Source: Stomorhina lunata | Lineage: Eukaryota > Arthropoda > Insecta > Diptera > Rhiniidae | Assembly: GCA_933228675.1 (NCBI GenBank) | Contig: OW121742.1 | Location: 107,834,940 to 107,898,939, forward strand | Reading direction: 5' to 3' | DNA: 64,000 nt | Part shown: piece by piece, positions 1 to 11,344 of the stretch | How positions within the stretch are numbered: position 1 is the first letter of the stretch | Layout: each line of letters opens with the position of its first letter | The notes under the pieces: generated by a model | What the model saw: the letters and a program-made list of their open reading frames with translations, nothing else | What the model was told of the DNA's origin: nothing | Database searches by the model: none | Program-made: the position numbers and the translations under genes

Positions 1-639
1 GCAAAAAAACGAGCGAAAAAATTTAAGTCTGATTTTATAAAAAAATACACCTGTTGTGTGATGGATGATGAAACATACGTACTGGCAGACTTTTCTCAAC
101 TTCCTGGTCAAGATTTTTATGTTGCTGATAAACGGGGCAATGTTCGGCAAGAGTTTCGCACAAAAAAACAAACAAAATTCCCTAAGAAGTTTCTCGTGTG
201 GCAAGCTATTTGCAGTTGTGGCAAAAGAACTAAAGTATTTGTAGCATCTGGCACAATAAACACAGAAATTTATATAAAGGAGTGCCTACAAAAACGGTTG
301 TTACCCTTTTTAAGAGAGCACAGAGTGACTACATTTTTTTGGCCCGATTTGGCATCATGCCATTATGGAAAAAAGGCACTTGAGTGGTACTCAAAGAATA
401 ATGTCATTTTTGTACCACGAGAGGCAAATCCACCTAACTGTCCAGAACTTCGGCCTGTGGAAAGGTATTGGGCTCTGGTAAAAAAGGAATTGAAGAACAC
501 AGGAAAGATTTCCAAGAACATGTCCGATTTTAAGCGCAGGTGGAACACATGCTCCAAAAAGGTATCAGAAGTAACTGTAAAATCTTTAATGGGAGGGTTT
601 CCGAAAAAAGTCGATAATTTTGCAAAACCCGAGTACTAA
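1..639 (+). CDS. Tc1/mariner-type transposase, 5' end cut off by the window edge
   Basis: This is the catalytic part of a DDE transposase of the IS630-Tc1-mariner superfamily, which cuts and joins transposon ends in the nucleus. The frame is open from base 1, so the ATG at 61 is internal and the N-terminal helix-turn-helix region lies outside the window. The triad is visible: Asp in MDDETYV (codon near 67), Asp in FFWPDLAS (346-348), and Glu in PELRPVERYW (460-462). Exactly 37 residues separate the second Asp from the Glu, so this is DD37E rather than DD34E or DD34D. The stop is TAA at 637-639. No frameshift or internal stop is seen in the visible 212 codons, so the visible part could be intact. 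I could not find the right terminal inverted repeat in 640-761. DD37E elements are known from mosquitoes (ITmD37E). Membership of that exact family is inferred from spacing only. Confidence 0.88.
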   Translation, partial: AKKRAKKFKSDFIKKYTCCVMDDETYVLADFSQLPGQDFYVADKRGNVRQEFRTKKQTKFPKKFLVWQAICSCGKRTKVFVASGTINTEIYIKECLQKRLLPFLREHRVTTFFWPDLASCHYGKKALEWYSKNNVIFVPREANPPNCPELRPVERYWALVKKELKNTGKISKNMSDFKRRWNTCSKKVSEVTVKSLMGGFPKKVDNFAKPEY

Positions 640-761
640 GTAAACATTTTAATGCTAAATGATTTTGTATAATATGTCATTATATTTGCGTATTTTGTAG
701 AGTTTTTATATTAAAAGGTTTGATTTTCATTTAAGAAAATCCAACTACAAATTTTATTTAG

Positions 762-2737
762 AGCACTCTTTACGTTTGCGGTCATCAAATTAGAAAAAAC
801 AAATATGGAAAAGAAAAGAATCTTCTAACTAGCGAATTCAGAAGAGCATATACGTTGTTTTTCGACGAAGTAGACTTGACCAGTGAAAATTACACACCTA
901 ATATAGTGTGTCGCCAATGCTATAACAATCTCATGGCATGGTTGAGTGGAGCAAAATTTAGTATGAAGTATTGTAAACCGGTAAACTGGATTTATCGCCC
1001 AGGTGCTCATGATGTAAACATTTGCTATGCATGCGTAAATTACACACGTGGAATGAATCGACATGGTGAGAAGAATAAAATTTATAAAGCAACTGCAACA
1101 GCTACACTACCAGTGCTTGCACCTGAAAATTTTGTACCGCCAAGGCCACCAAGTACAGATCTCAGGACAGAATTTACAGGAATGAATACTGAAGGTGGTG
1201 TTACTTATGAAGATCCGTTTGACGCCGATTATGAGCCTCAACAAGGAAGAGATGGACCACAACTAATAACACAAATGGAAATGGATTTCATTGTGGCCAT
1301 ATTGGGATTATCGCAGCGGCTTGCCATATTTTTGACAGCGTTTTTAAAGCAAAGAAAATTAACACTTGCTAACGTTAACTCTTCGGCATACCGGAAACGG
1401 CAAGCTGAATTTCAGAACTTCTACACTCTACATAATGACAATTCGTTCGCTTACTGCAACGATATAAAAGCTTTGGTGGTAAAAATGGGAATAAACTACA
1501 TCGCTAGTGAGTGGAGATTATTTATTGATAGTTCTGTTTCAAGCTTGAAGGCAGTGTTATTGCATATGTCGAACCGAAAACCTTGCATTCCGCTAGCAAT
1601 CGGTGTCAACATGGAAGAAAACTACGAAACATTGAAAAATATTATGGAAAAAATCAAATACTACGAAAATAAATGGAAGATTTGCTGTGATTTGAAGGTC
1701 ATCAACATTATGCAAGGGATCATTGATAAAGGCGGCTTTCCCAAATTCTTTTGTTTTCGTTGTAATTGGGATTCGCGATCTCTGAATCAATTCGAATGTA
1801 ATTCGTGGACACCAAGAGGAAATGTGGAGGAACAAATGAAAGAACATAGACTGAAAAATGCACCTTTGATTGACAATACTCATGATATCTTGCTGCCACC
1901 GCTCCACATTAAATTGGGAATTGTTAAAAAATTCATCGAAGTGGCTGTTATAAATTGTCGAAATGCATTTGACTATTTGAAAAGTGTTTTCCCAAAGCGT
2001 AGCGATGACAAAATTAAGAAAGGTATGTATTGTAGTAAACTAAATCCTATATTTTCCACCTTATTGTATATTTACTTTTCTTTTCTGTTTCTTTTTTTTA
2101 TCGTTTGATAGGAGTACTTAATGGCCCAGACATTAGAAAGCTTTTCAAGACAAATTTTGAGTCAGCGCTTGATGAAAATCATTCAATGGCATGGATTTAT
2201 CTTCAACGTGTATGCACCAGAGTCTTGGGAGGGGATCGAGACGCTGAGCCGGAAGCAAGAGAATGGGTGAAAGAAATGCTGTATTATTTTGAGAAAATCG
2301 GCGCATCGATGACATTAAAGCTGCACTTTCTTCATTTTCATTTTGACGATTTTATGAAGCAACTGTCTACTGAATCCGATGAGCAAGGAGAACGGTTTCA
2401 TGAAACCACAATGCCCATGGAAAAACGGTACAAAGGCAAAAAACTAGACGCATTGCTTGGAGAGGTAATATCAAATATATTGATGCATTGCTTTGTATTC
2501 CTTTTTTGATTTTTGTTTTTATTTCAGGTATGTTGGTGGAGCCACAAGATTACCCTGTATGATGTCAATGAAGTATTTCAAGAAGAAAAAGCTTATGATG
2601 GAGGGCAGTCTGGAAGCAACGTACCCGTGCGCACCCTAAGTTCTTAATCAGAGTCAGATTCGGATGATTCGGATGACGAATTGGATCTACAACTTAAGAG
2701 AGTGCTATTTACAAGTCCAGGGCCATCAACTTTATAA
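762..2737 (+). pseudogene. Spliced transposon-type ORF of an unnamed multicopy family, broken by one in-frame stop
   Basis: Three exons read in one frame: 762-2022, 2112-2464 and 2528-2737. The first starts after a TTTATTTAG acceptor and has no ATG, so upstream exon(s) are missing. The introns are AAG|GTATGT...GATAG|GA and GAG|GTAATA...TTTCAG|GT. The joined protein has N-terminal Cys pairs (CRQC, CYAC), then LFIDSS (Asp at 1527-1529), CCDLKV (Asp at 1689-1691), CFRCNWDSR, LLPPLHIKLG and ESDEQGERFHE. I recognise this as a repetitive ORF type seen in arthropod and hydra genomes, but I cannot name its transposon superfamily. The order of acidic residues (FIDSS, CDLKV, a late Glu) suggests an RNase-H-like transposase; that is inference. 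A TAA at 2645-2647 interrupts the frame. The acidic tail SESDSDDSDDELDLQLK continues in frame to a second TAA at 2735-2737, which marks a recent nonsense mutation. Confidence 0.75.
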
Positions 2738-2920
2738 ACATGACACAAATATTTATTTATTTTATTTATTTCCATATTTATTTATCTTATTTTTGTGATA
2801 TATGCCATTGTATATTAATGTTGAAATAACAACAAAAAAAAATTAAAATAAAAAAATGTTACACATACGAAATGAAATTAAATCAAATGAAATTAAATTA
2901 TTTTTGTATTAGAAATTGAA

Positions 2921-3900
2921 TGTTCTAAAAAGTTGTTTAATTAGATCTTATGTACATTTTTGTAGCTTATTGTTTTCTTGAATTTTGAATGGTTTGCTAC
3001 GTATGGACTTAAACATGGGAAAAAAGGTAAAAAAATTGATTTTTTTAAATGACGTTTTTTTCATTTTATGTGTTCACAATTTTTGTTCTTTACAAGGGTT
3101 ATACAATATCTTTGCCTTAAAGAGAAAATGAAAATTCCACTCGGTTTGCAAAATATGCGCCTGAGAAAATGATTACTTTTTTAATGACACCAAGACCTCA
3201 AATCTTTGGGGGCCTCTGAAAAAACTCCATGACTTGGGGCAAAACTAGAATATATGGTCTTTTTTGTCTTTTATCACGTAGTTGTATTTGTATATGGTTA
3301 TATTTTTAATTGTTGAAGTAAAAAAAATAAGCATTGAAAATATCATTTTTCTGGGAAATTTTTAATTTTTATGGTTTCCTTAGCGCTACCCTTACTGTGT
3401 TAAGGATCATTCCTAGGATGTTTGTATGTTCTACAAAGTTGTTAAGTGAGGTCTTAGCTACATTTTTGTAGTATATTATTTTCTTAAATTTTGAACGGTT
3501 TGCTACGTATGAACCTGAACATGTAAAAAAAGCCTAAAAAAAAATCGTGTTTTTTAAGTTTTTTGCGATTTTGATTTCTAAGATGGCGTTTCTTGATTTA
3601 ATGCGTTCACAATTTTTATTCCTCATGACAATGGCTACAACTTTGCCTCAAACAGTAAATCGAAATTCCTAACGGTTTGGAAGATATGAGCCTGAGAAGA
3701 TGACCACTTTTTTGCAAAAAAGGCAAAGAGGCCCAAAATCTTTAGGGCCCCGCCCACAAAAAAGGGGAGGACATTTGACAAAACTGAAAGACACGTGTCT
3801 TCTTTTTTTTGATCCTCTATCTCGTGGTGGTGTCCGTATGTGGTTATTTTTCCATGACCTAAAAAATTACACACAGTGTTATGTTGGCGCAATGTCAGGG
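2921..3900 (+). repeat. Two-copy diverged direct repeat, period about 506 bp
   Basis: The block starting TGTTCTAAAAAGTTG at 2921 recurs as TGTTCTACAAAGTTG at 3427. GGTTTGCTACGTATG follows in both copies at the same offset (2991 and 3497). Later landmarks also recur: GTTCACAATTTTT, and CTGAGAA preceded by CGGTTTG. Their offset grows to about 531 bp, so the copies carry indels. The block lies just downstream of the broken transposon ORF. It may be that element's 3' non-coding part or an independent repeat. 2738-2920 between them is AT-rich with no feature. Confidence 0.65.
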
Positions 3901-4368
3901 ATTCAAACTTGTTCACTGACAATATAAAACACTCTCACTTAAGATCAATGCCATTTTTAACAACACCAACAACAACATTGATCAACTATTGCTATTATTT
4001 TGTTGTTGTTGTTTTTGCTACAATAAATTGTTTTAGTTGCTGTTACTATTATTTAGATTATTGTGATTAAAAAATCATTTGCCACATGCTGATGATGTTG
4101 TTGCTCTTTGTCGATCGTTTGTTTGATCGCTCGATGTCTGTTATTGGCTCTACGTTTTGCTTTGCGGCTGCTTATGGAAAATGTCATTAAACCGATTTTT
4201 GTTTGCATTTTCTTGCATATTTTTGTTTTTTGTTATTGGCAACATAAATATTCATTGAAGACAAAACAATTTTGTTAAATTTTTCGAAAACAATTTGATT
4301 GTTGTTTAAAATGTTTTTTTTATTGTTGTTGCTATCAGAGAGGGGAGTTTCATAGTTCAAATTCTGTC
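3901..4368. other. Non-coding spacer with CAA/TTG-rich simple sequence
   Basis: There is CAACACCAACAAC and TTGTTGTTG simple sequence at about 3960-4020, then AT-rich DNA. Short open frames here are low-complexity. No gene is seen. Confidence 0.5.
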
Positions 4369-5026
4369 AATCGTTTTCCTAAAGAAAACTGTTCCCATCA
4401 TTAACTTTTCTATATAAAACTCTTCCCATCATCAACTTTACTATAGAAAACTTTTCCCGTCATCAACTTTTCTATAGAAAACTATCCCCATCATCTATTT
4501 TTCTATACAAAACTCTTCCCGTCATCAACTTTTCTAAAGAAAACTCTTCCCATCATCAATTTTTCTATATAAAACTCTTTCCATCATCAGCTTTTCTCTA
4601 GAAAACTCTTCCCATCATCAACTTTTCTCTAGAAAACTCTTCCCATCATTAACTTTTCTATAGAAAACTCTTCCAATCATCATCTTTTCTCTAAAAAACT
4701 CTTCCCATCATCAACTTTTCTATAGAAAACTTTTCCCATCATCAATTTTTCTATAGAAAACTCTTCCCGTCAACAACTTTTCTATAGGAAACTCTTCCCA
4801 TCATCAACTTTTCTCTAGAAAACTCTTCTCATCATCAACTTTTCTATTGAAAACTCATCCCATCATCAACTTTTCTATAGAAAACTCTTCCCATCATTAA
4901 CTTTTCTATAGAAAACTCTTCCCATCATCAACTTTTCTATAGAAAACTCTTCCTATCATAGACTTTTCAATAGAAAACTCTTTCCATCATCAACTTTTCT
5001 GTAGAAAACCCTTCCCATCATCAATA
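4369..5026 (+). repeat. 31-bp minisatellite array A
   Basis: About 21 units of 31 bp. Each carries CATCATCAACTTTTC followed by TATAGAAAACTCTTCC. The centre TTTTCTATAGAAAA is a perfect 14-bp palindrome in most units. Edge units are more diverged (TATATAAAA, TCTCTAGAAAA). Confidence 0.9.
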
Positions 5027-5472
5027 CCAAAAGTTTTTGTATGAAAATCTTTGCCCTGTTTTTAAAAATTTGTGGCCAAATCGCTTAAAATTATTAGAGG
5101 ATAGACAGACATTGATATTGGCATGAGTTTATTGAGAAAAACTTATACTAAAAATTTATTTTATTTTTAATTTTTTATTTGTATTTCTTTGGTTTTTTCG
5201 TTTTTTTTATTAAGTCAAATAAAAAAGAAAGTGGTTGCACGACTTTACTCAATTGCAAGGCGCAACATTTAGTTTTGTTTAATTTTTCTTTTTCTTCAAG
5301 AAAATAATGAAAATATTTGTTAAAATTTGAAATTGTTAAGCCGAAAGGTTAAACAAAATAATTGGAGGCGGTTTAATGATATTCACAATTTGTTTTTGGT
5401 GTGAAGTTCATTGAAAGGTTTAAAAGAGCTTTTAAGCTTTTGTTCTTAACAAAAAGAAATTAAAAACTTCAA
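5027..5472. other. AT-rich spacer
   Basis: No coding frame, RNA gene or array is recognised. It separates two 31-bp arrays of the same orientation. Confidence 0.5.
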
Positions 5473-6710
5473 TTTCTTTGGTCAACTTTTCTATAGAAAA
5501 GTCCTCCTTTGGTCAACTTCTCTATAGAAAAGTCTTCCTTTGGTCAACTTTCCTATAGAAAAGTCTTCCTTTGGTCAACTTTCCTATAGAAAAGTCTTCC
5601 TTTGGTCAACTTTTCTATAGAAAAGTCTTCCTTTGGTCAACTTTTCTATAGAAAAGTCTTCCTTTAGTCAACTTTTCTATTGAAAAGTCTTCCTTTGGTC
5701 AACTTTTCTATAGAAAAGTCTTCCTTTGGGAAACTTTTCTTTAGAAAAGTCTTCCTTTGGGAAACTTTTCTTTAGAAAAGTCTTCCTTTGGGAAACTTTT
5801 CTATAGAAAAGTCTTCCTTTGGTCAACTTTTCTATAGAAAAGTCTTCCTGTGGTCAACTTTTCTATAGAAAAGTCTTCCTTTGGTCTTCCTTTGGTTAAC
5901 TTTTCTATAGAAAAGTCTTCCTTTGGTCAACTTTTCTATAGAAAAGTCTTCCTTTGGTCAACTTTTCTATAGAAAAGTCAACTTTTCTATAGAAAAGTCT
6001 TCCTTTGGTCAACTTTTCTTTAGAAAAGTCTTCTTTTGGTCAACTTCTCTATAGAAAAGTCTTCTTTTGGTCAACTTCTCTATAGAAAAGTCTTCCTTTG
6101 GTCAACTTTTCTATACAAAAGTCTTCCTTTGGTCAACTTTTCCATAGAAAAGTCTTCCTTTGGTCAACTTTTCTATACAAAAGTCTTCCTTTGGTCAACT
6201 TTTCTATAAAATGGCCTTCCTTTGGTCAACTTTTTTCTAGAAATGTCTTCCTTTGTTCAATTTTTCTCTAGAAATGTCTTTCTTTGTTCAAATTCTCTCT
6301 AGAAATGTCTTCCTTTGGTCAACTTTTTTCTGGAAATGTCTTCCTTTGGTCAATTTTTCTCTAGAAATGTCTTTATTTGTTCAACTTTTCTCTAGAAATA
6401 TCTACCTTTGGTCAATTTTTCTCTAGAAATGCCTTTCTTTGTTCAATTTTTCTCTAGAAATGTCTTCTTTAGTTCAACTTTTCTCTGGAAATGTCTTCCT
6501 TTGGTCAACTTTTCTCTAGAAATGTCTTTCTTTGTTCAACTTTTCTCTAGAAATGTCTTCCTTTCGTCTACTTTTTTCTAAAAATGTCTTCCTTTGGTCA
6601 ACTTTTCTCTACAAATGTCTTCCTTTGGTCAACTTTTCTATAAAATTGTCTTCCTTTGGTGAACTTTTCTCTAGAAATGTCTTCCTTTGGTCAACTTTTT
6701 TTAGAAATGG
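5473..6710 (+). repeat. 31-bp minisatellite array B
   Basis: About 40 units containing CTTTGGTCAACTTTTC and TATAGAAAAGTCTTC. The left two thirds keep the 18-bp palindrome ACTTTTCTATAGAAAAGT. From about 6230 onward the units shift to CTCTAGAAATGTCTTCC, so two subfamilies are arranged as blocks. Open frames across the array are by-products of the repeat. Confidence 0.92.
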
Positions 6711-7825
6711 GTTTCTCCTAATCGTATTTTTACGACATTTTTTTTTTTTTTTTTTTTTTTGTATTTTCATTGGAGTTTTAAACTTACAATCATCCATGTC
6801 AATGACTTTTTTATCGAGGTAAAAATCGAAATAAAACTTTAAATTGTTTAATAAAAACCTCTCAAAAATTTCATGAGAGTTAATTTAATTTATTTATGAA
6901 ACACTTACTATAAAATTAACGAACAATGAACTCTGTCAATAATCGTTCAACAATTTTAATTAAATATAAATTTTATAAAATATTACAAGGAATTATTATA
7001 GATCATATACTCCTCGTATATACAAAGATCTCAGCAGCAGAAATCAGAAAAATTGAAGGGCAAAAAATAAGTTTATTAACCTAAAAATCGAGAGTCAGAA
7101 AAAAAAAACTACCACAATTTATTGAAATCGAATGATGCAGTTTCTTGAGGGGGGCAGAGATGTATAAATTTTTGAAAAAATGGGATGGATGTACTATAAT
7201 GTGTATATCAAACCTAGGACAACATAGAGAAAGTTACAGGCGGCTGACTATATAAAACTTATACCCACACACTCTCACTTCTAAAACCCAGACAATCATA
7301 TAAAATGAGGGGGAGTTTGAAAAGAAAATATTATGATTGTGAATATATAAAATTTTATTTCGGATACTCACACGTGTTGTGGGTTTTTAAAGGCTCTCCT
7401 TTTGAGTTTTTACTCTCTCTCTCTCTGGGTCTCTCAAGGCTCTTAGATTTATATCTCACAGACAAAAAAAAACTAATAATATTTAGCCCTGAATACTCAC
7501 AAGTTAATGGCCAAAAATATGTATTTCTTAGATACTTTTTCAACACTCTCTCATTATTTGTTCAATTGAAGAGATTAAAAGAGAGAGATAACCCTCTCAC
7601 TCTCTTCTCTTGATCATTGTATACATAAGCAGCAAAAAAAAACTGAATAACCATAACATTGGCCATGACTAAGCAGCAAAATCATTCAACAAACCTGGAA
7701 ACGGGGAGTCCAAGTAATACATCACAATTATATATTTTATTTGTATGTGAAAAAACATTGAACGTTTTTCAGTATTTTTTCAAGAGCACGTGAGTTCAAC
7801 AGTTTATTTAACAGAAAAAACAACA
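6711..7825. other. Spacer with poly-T, TATA-like and CT-rich stretches
   Basis: A long poly-T run lies at about 6738-6762. From 7240 to 7620 there are TATATAAAA-type sequences and CTCTCTCTCTCT/GAGAGAG tracts of the kind bound by GAGA factor. A distal promoter or enhancer is possible, but no Inr plus downstream exon can be supported. No protein gene is seen; open frames at 7305-7613 are composition artefacts. Confidence 0.4.
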
Positions 7826-8764
7826 GGGATGGGATCATAATATTATAAAATTTTGAAATATTCTAAAGAAATATCTCACAATTTCTATAAAAATGTCTTT
7901 CAATCTTTAGAAAAGTTGACGATAGGAACACATTTCTTACGAAAGTTGACGATAGAAAGACATTTCTTAGTAAAAGTTGACGATAGGAAGATATTTCTTT
8001 AGAAAAGTGGACTATAGGAAGACATTTCTTTAAAAAAGTTGACGATAGGAAGACATTTCTTTGGAAAAGTTGATGATTGGAAGTCATTTCTTTAAAAAAG
8101 TTTTAGATACGAAGACATTTCTTTGGAAAAGTTGATGGGAAGCATTTCTTTAGGAAAGTTGACGATAGGAAGACATTTTTTTAGAAAAGTTGACGACAGG
8201 AAGACATTTCTTTAGAAAAGTTGATGATTGGAAGTTATTTCCTTAAAAAAGTTTTAGATAGGAAGACATTTCTTTTTAAAAGTTGACGATATGAAAACAT
8301 TTCTTTAGAAAAGTTGACGATAGGAAGACATTTCTTTAGAAAAGTTGATGATTGGAAGTTATTCCAAAAGTTGACGATAGAAAGACATTTCTTAGGAAAA
8401 GTTGACGATTGGAAGACATTTCTTTAGGAAAGTGGACTATAGGAAGACATTTCTTTAGAAAAGTTGACGATAGGAAGACATTTCTTTAGAAAAGTTGATG
8501 ATTGGAAGTCATTTCTTTAAAAAAGTTTTAGATAGGAAGACATTTCTTTGGAAAAGTTGATAGGAAAGCATTTCTTTAGAAAAGTTGACGATAGGAAGAC
8601 ATTTCATTAAGTTGAAAAGTTGACGATAGGAAGACATTTTCTTAGAAAAGTTGACGATAGAAAGACATTTCTTTATAAAAGCTGACGATAGCAAGACATT
8701 TCTCTAGAATTTGTAAGATATTTCTTTAGAAAATTTCAAAATTTTGTAATATTATCCCATTCCT
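7826..8764 (-). mobile_element. 31-bp array C bounded by ~50-bp inverted repeats
   Basis: The core (about 7890-8710) is about 27 units reading GTTGACGATAGGAAGAC then ATTTCTTTAGAAAA, opposite to arrays A, B and D. The left flank (about 7826-7878) contains AAAATTTTGAAAT then TTCTAAAGAAATATCT. The right flank (about 8713-8764) contains their reverse complements AGATATTTCTTTAGAA and ATTTCAAAATTTT, followed by ATCCCATTCC mirroring GGGATGGGAT. The array therefore looks enclosed in terminal inverted repeats, like a foldback or satellite-bearing MITE. No target-site duplication was identified. Confidence 0.55.
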
Positions 8765-8771
8765 TTCCCAA

Positions 8772-10540
8772 GCAATGTATTCCTATCGTCAACTTTTCCT
8801 AAGAAATGTCTTTCTATTGTTAACTTTTCTAAAGAAAAGTCTTCCTTTAGTCAACTTTTTTGTAGAAAAGTCTTGCTTTGGTCAAATTTTTTTAAAAAAT
8901 GTCTTCCTTTGGTGAGCATTTACTACAGAAATATATTCCTTTGATCAACTTTTCTACAGAAATGTCTTCCTTTTCTTTAAAAATATCTTCCTTTGGTCAT
9001 TTTTCTAAAGAAATGTCTTCCTCTAGCCAACTTTTCTATAGGAATGTCTTCCATTGGTCAACTTTTCTAAAGAAATGTCTTACTTTAGTCAACTTTTCTA
9101 TAGAAATGTATTCCTTTGGTCAATTTTTCCATAGAACTGTCTTCCTTTGGTCAACTTTCATATATAAATCTGTTCTTTTCAACTTTTATATAGAAATGTC
9201 TTCCTTTGGTCAACTTTTCTATAGAAAAGTCTTCCTTTGGTCAACTTTTCTATAGAAAAGTCTTCCTTTGGTCAACTTTTCTATAGAAAAGTCTACCTTT
9301 GGTCAACTTTTCTATAGAAAAGTCTTCCTTTGGTCAACTTTTCTATAGAAAAGTCTTCCTTTGGTCAACTTTTCTATAGAAAAGCCTTCCTTTGGTCAAC
9401 TTTTCTACAGAAAAGTCTTCCTTTGATCCACTTTTCTATAGAAAAGTCTTCCTTTGGTCAACTTTTCTATAGAGAAATCTTCCTTTGTTCAACTTATCTA
9501 TAGAAAAGTCTTCCTTTGGTCAACTTTTCTATAGAAAAGTCTTCCTTTGGTCAACTTTTCTATAGAAAAGTCTTCCTTTGGTCAACTTTTCTATAGAAAA
9601 GTCTTAGTTTGGTTAACTTTTCTATAGAAAAGTCTTCTTTTGGTTAACTTTTCTATAAAAAAGTCTTCCTTGGTCAACTTTTCTATAGAAAAGTCTTCTT
9701 TTGGTCAACTTTTCTATAGAAAAGTCTTCTTTTGGTCAACTTTTCTATAGAAAAGTCTTTCTTTGGTCAACTTTTCTATAGAAAAGTCTTCCTTTGGTCA
9801 ACTTTTCTATAGAAAAGTCTTCCTTTGGTCAACTTTTCTATAGAAAAGTCTTCCTTTGGTCAACTTTTCTATAGAAAAGTCTTCCTTTGACCAATTTTTT
9901 TATTGAAAATACTTCCTTTGTACAACTTTTCTATTATAAAGTTTTCATTTGTTCAACTTTTCTATAGAAAAGTCTGCCTTTGGTCAACTTTTCTATAGAA
10001 AAGTTTTCCTTTGTTCAACTTTTCTATAGAAAAGTTTTCATTTGTTTAAATTTTCTATAGCAAAGTTTTCCTTTGTTCAACTTTTCTATAGAAAAGTTTT
10101 TCTTTGTTCAACTTTTCTATAGAAAAGTTTTCCTTTGTTAAACTTTTCTATGGAAAAGTTTTCCTTTGTTCAACTTTTCTATAGAAAAGTTTTTCTTTGT
10201 TCAACTTTTCTATAGAAAAGTTTTCCTTTGTTCAACTTTTCTATAGAAAATTCTTACTTCGGTCAACTTTTCCAAAGAAAAGTCTTACTTTGGTCAACTT
10301 TTCCAAAGAAAAGTCTTCTTTTGGTCAACTTTTCTATGGAAATGTCTTCCTTTGTTCAACTGTTCTATAGAAATGTCTGTCTTTGTTCAACTTTTCTATT
10401 GAAAAGTGTTCCTTAAACCAACTTTTCTATAGAAAAGTCTTCATTTGGTCAACTTTTCTATAGAAATGTTTTCTTGTGTTCATTTTATCTATAGAAAAAT
10501 CTTCATTTTTCAAATTTTCTAGAGAAATGTCTTTATTAGA
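8772..10540 (+). repeat. 31-bp minisatellite array D
   Basis: About 57 units of the CTTTGGTCAACTTTTC/TATAGAAAAGTCTTC type. The centre (about 9200-9890) is nearly homogeneous. The left edge has TCTAAAGAAATGTC variants and the right third has TTTGTTCAAC variants. It ends about 330 bp before the predicted E75A start site, so it is upstream of the transcribed region. Confidence 0.92.
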
Positions 10541-10616
10541 AAAGCATTTTATAGATATGTACATTGAAGAAAATCTCATAGTGCTTCAATTTCCAACCCT
10601 GATCTTTATCATTTTT

Positions 10617-10900
10617 ATTGTGAGAGAGAGCCATTGAGAGTCAAAATAATCACAAGCTCAGGGTCGTCTTTTGCTCTTTGATACAAAAAAAAAGTGTGTA
10701 GCATAAATGCTTTTTTCATTTCTTGTACAGGGATAGGGGTGTCTCTTGGTAGTTTTTGCGCTGAGTGTGTGGTACGGTCCCAAAGCACACACCAAACTGA
10801 GCGTAATGGTAGTGTTTTTTCGAACTGAAAACGAACAAGATCCAACGTAAATGTTGATTTTCCTTTCATTGACAAGCGGCGCTTCGTAATGTGCAGATCA
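10617..10900 (+). promoter_or_regulatory. Candidate E75A core promoter, TATA-less Inr + DPE
   Basis: This block is richer in G+C than its surroundings and has a GAGAGAGAG tract at 10622-10630, a GAGA-factor-type site. At 10866-10871 TCATTG matches the fly initiator TCAKTY at five of six positions, giving A+1 at 10868. Starting exactly at +28 (10895) AGATC fits the first five positions of the DPE consensus RGWYVT. No TATA box lies 30 bp upstream. It would give a leader of about 477 nt before the E75A ATG. The call is from motif match and position only. Confidence 0.4.
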
Positions 10901-11344
10901 TTATTTACGGTTTACGGAAAAAAACGCGAAGTTTTTGATTGTTAATGATTTTGAAAATTAAAACAACAAAAAATTATTTAAATGAAATGGAAATTATAAA
11001 ATTTTAAAAATTGAAAAAAAACTGAAAGTGAAATTTTTTCTTTGAAGAAAAAACAGCAAAAAAAAACAGAAAAAATTTTTAATGGAAAGAAATAAACACA
11101 AAAGTTTAGAGAAAAAATATTGATAAATTAAAAATTTATTTAAAAAAATAAAATTTATAAAAATTTTAAAAAATTAAAAAAAAATTGAAATAAAATTTTT
11201 TGAAAATATTATAATGTGTTGTACTAAAAACCTTAAAAATTGGAAAATCTTAATTGTATAAAATAAAAATGGAATTATTTAAATTCTAAAAAAATTATTT
11301 AAGAAATTTTAAAAATTATTTTAAAAATTTATTGAAAAAAAAAA
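10868..11344 (+). other. Eip75B: Putative E75A 5' untranslated region
   Basis: This is very A-rich sequence between the predicted start site and the E75A initiator region. The A-run just before ATG at 11345 is a normal fly initiation context. Its 5' end depends on the promoter call. Confidence 0.4.

Noticed and set aside
6532..6822. Open frames inside 31-bp arrays (also 7863-8087, 8509-8694, 8899-9255, 10228-10416, 39223-39405)
   Set aside because: 31 is not a multiple of three, so the frames cycle through the repeat; the peptides are repeats of STF/NFSI-like motifs, not proteins.
10615..10875. 86-codon minus-strand open frame with balanced composition
   Set aside because: It lies opposite the predicted promoter, has no recognisable domain, and the region is simply richer in G+C than its surroundings.
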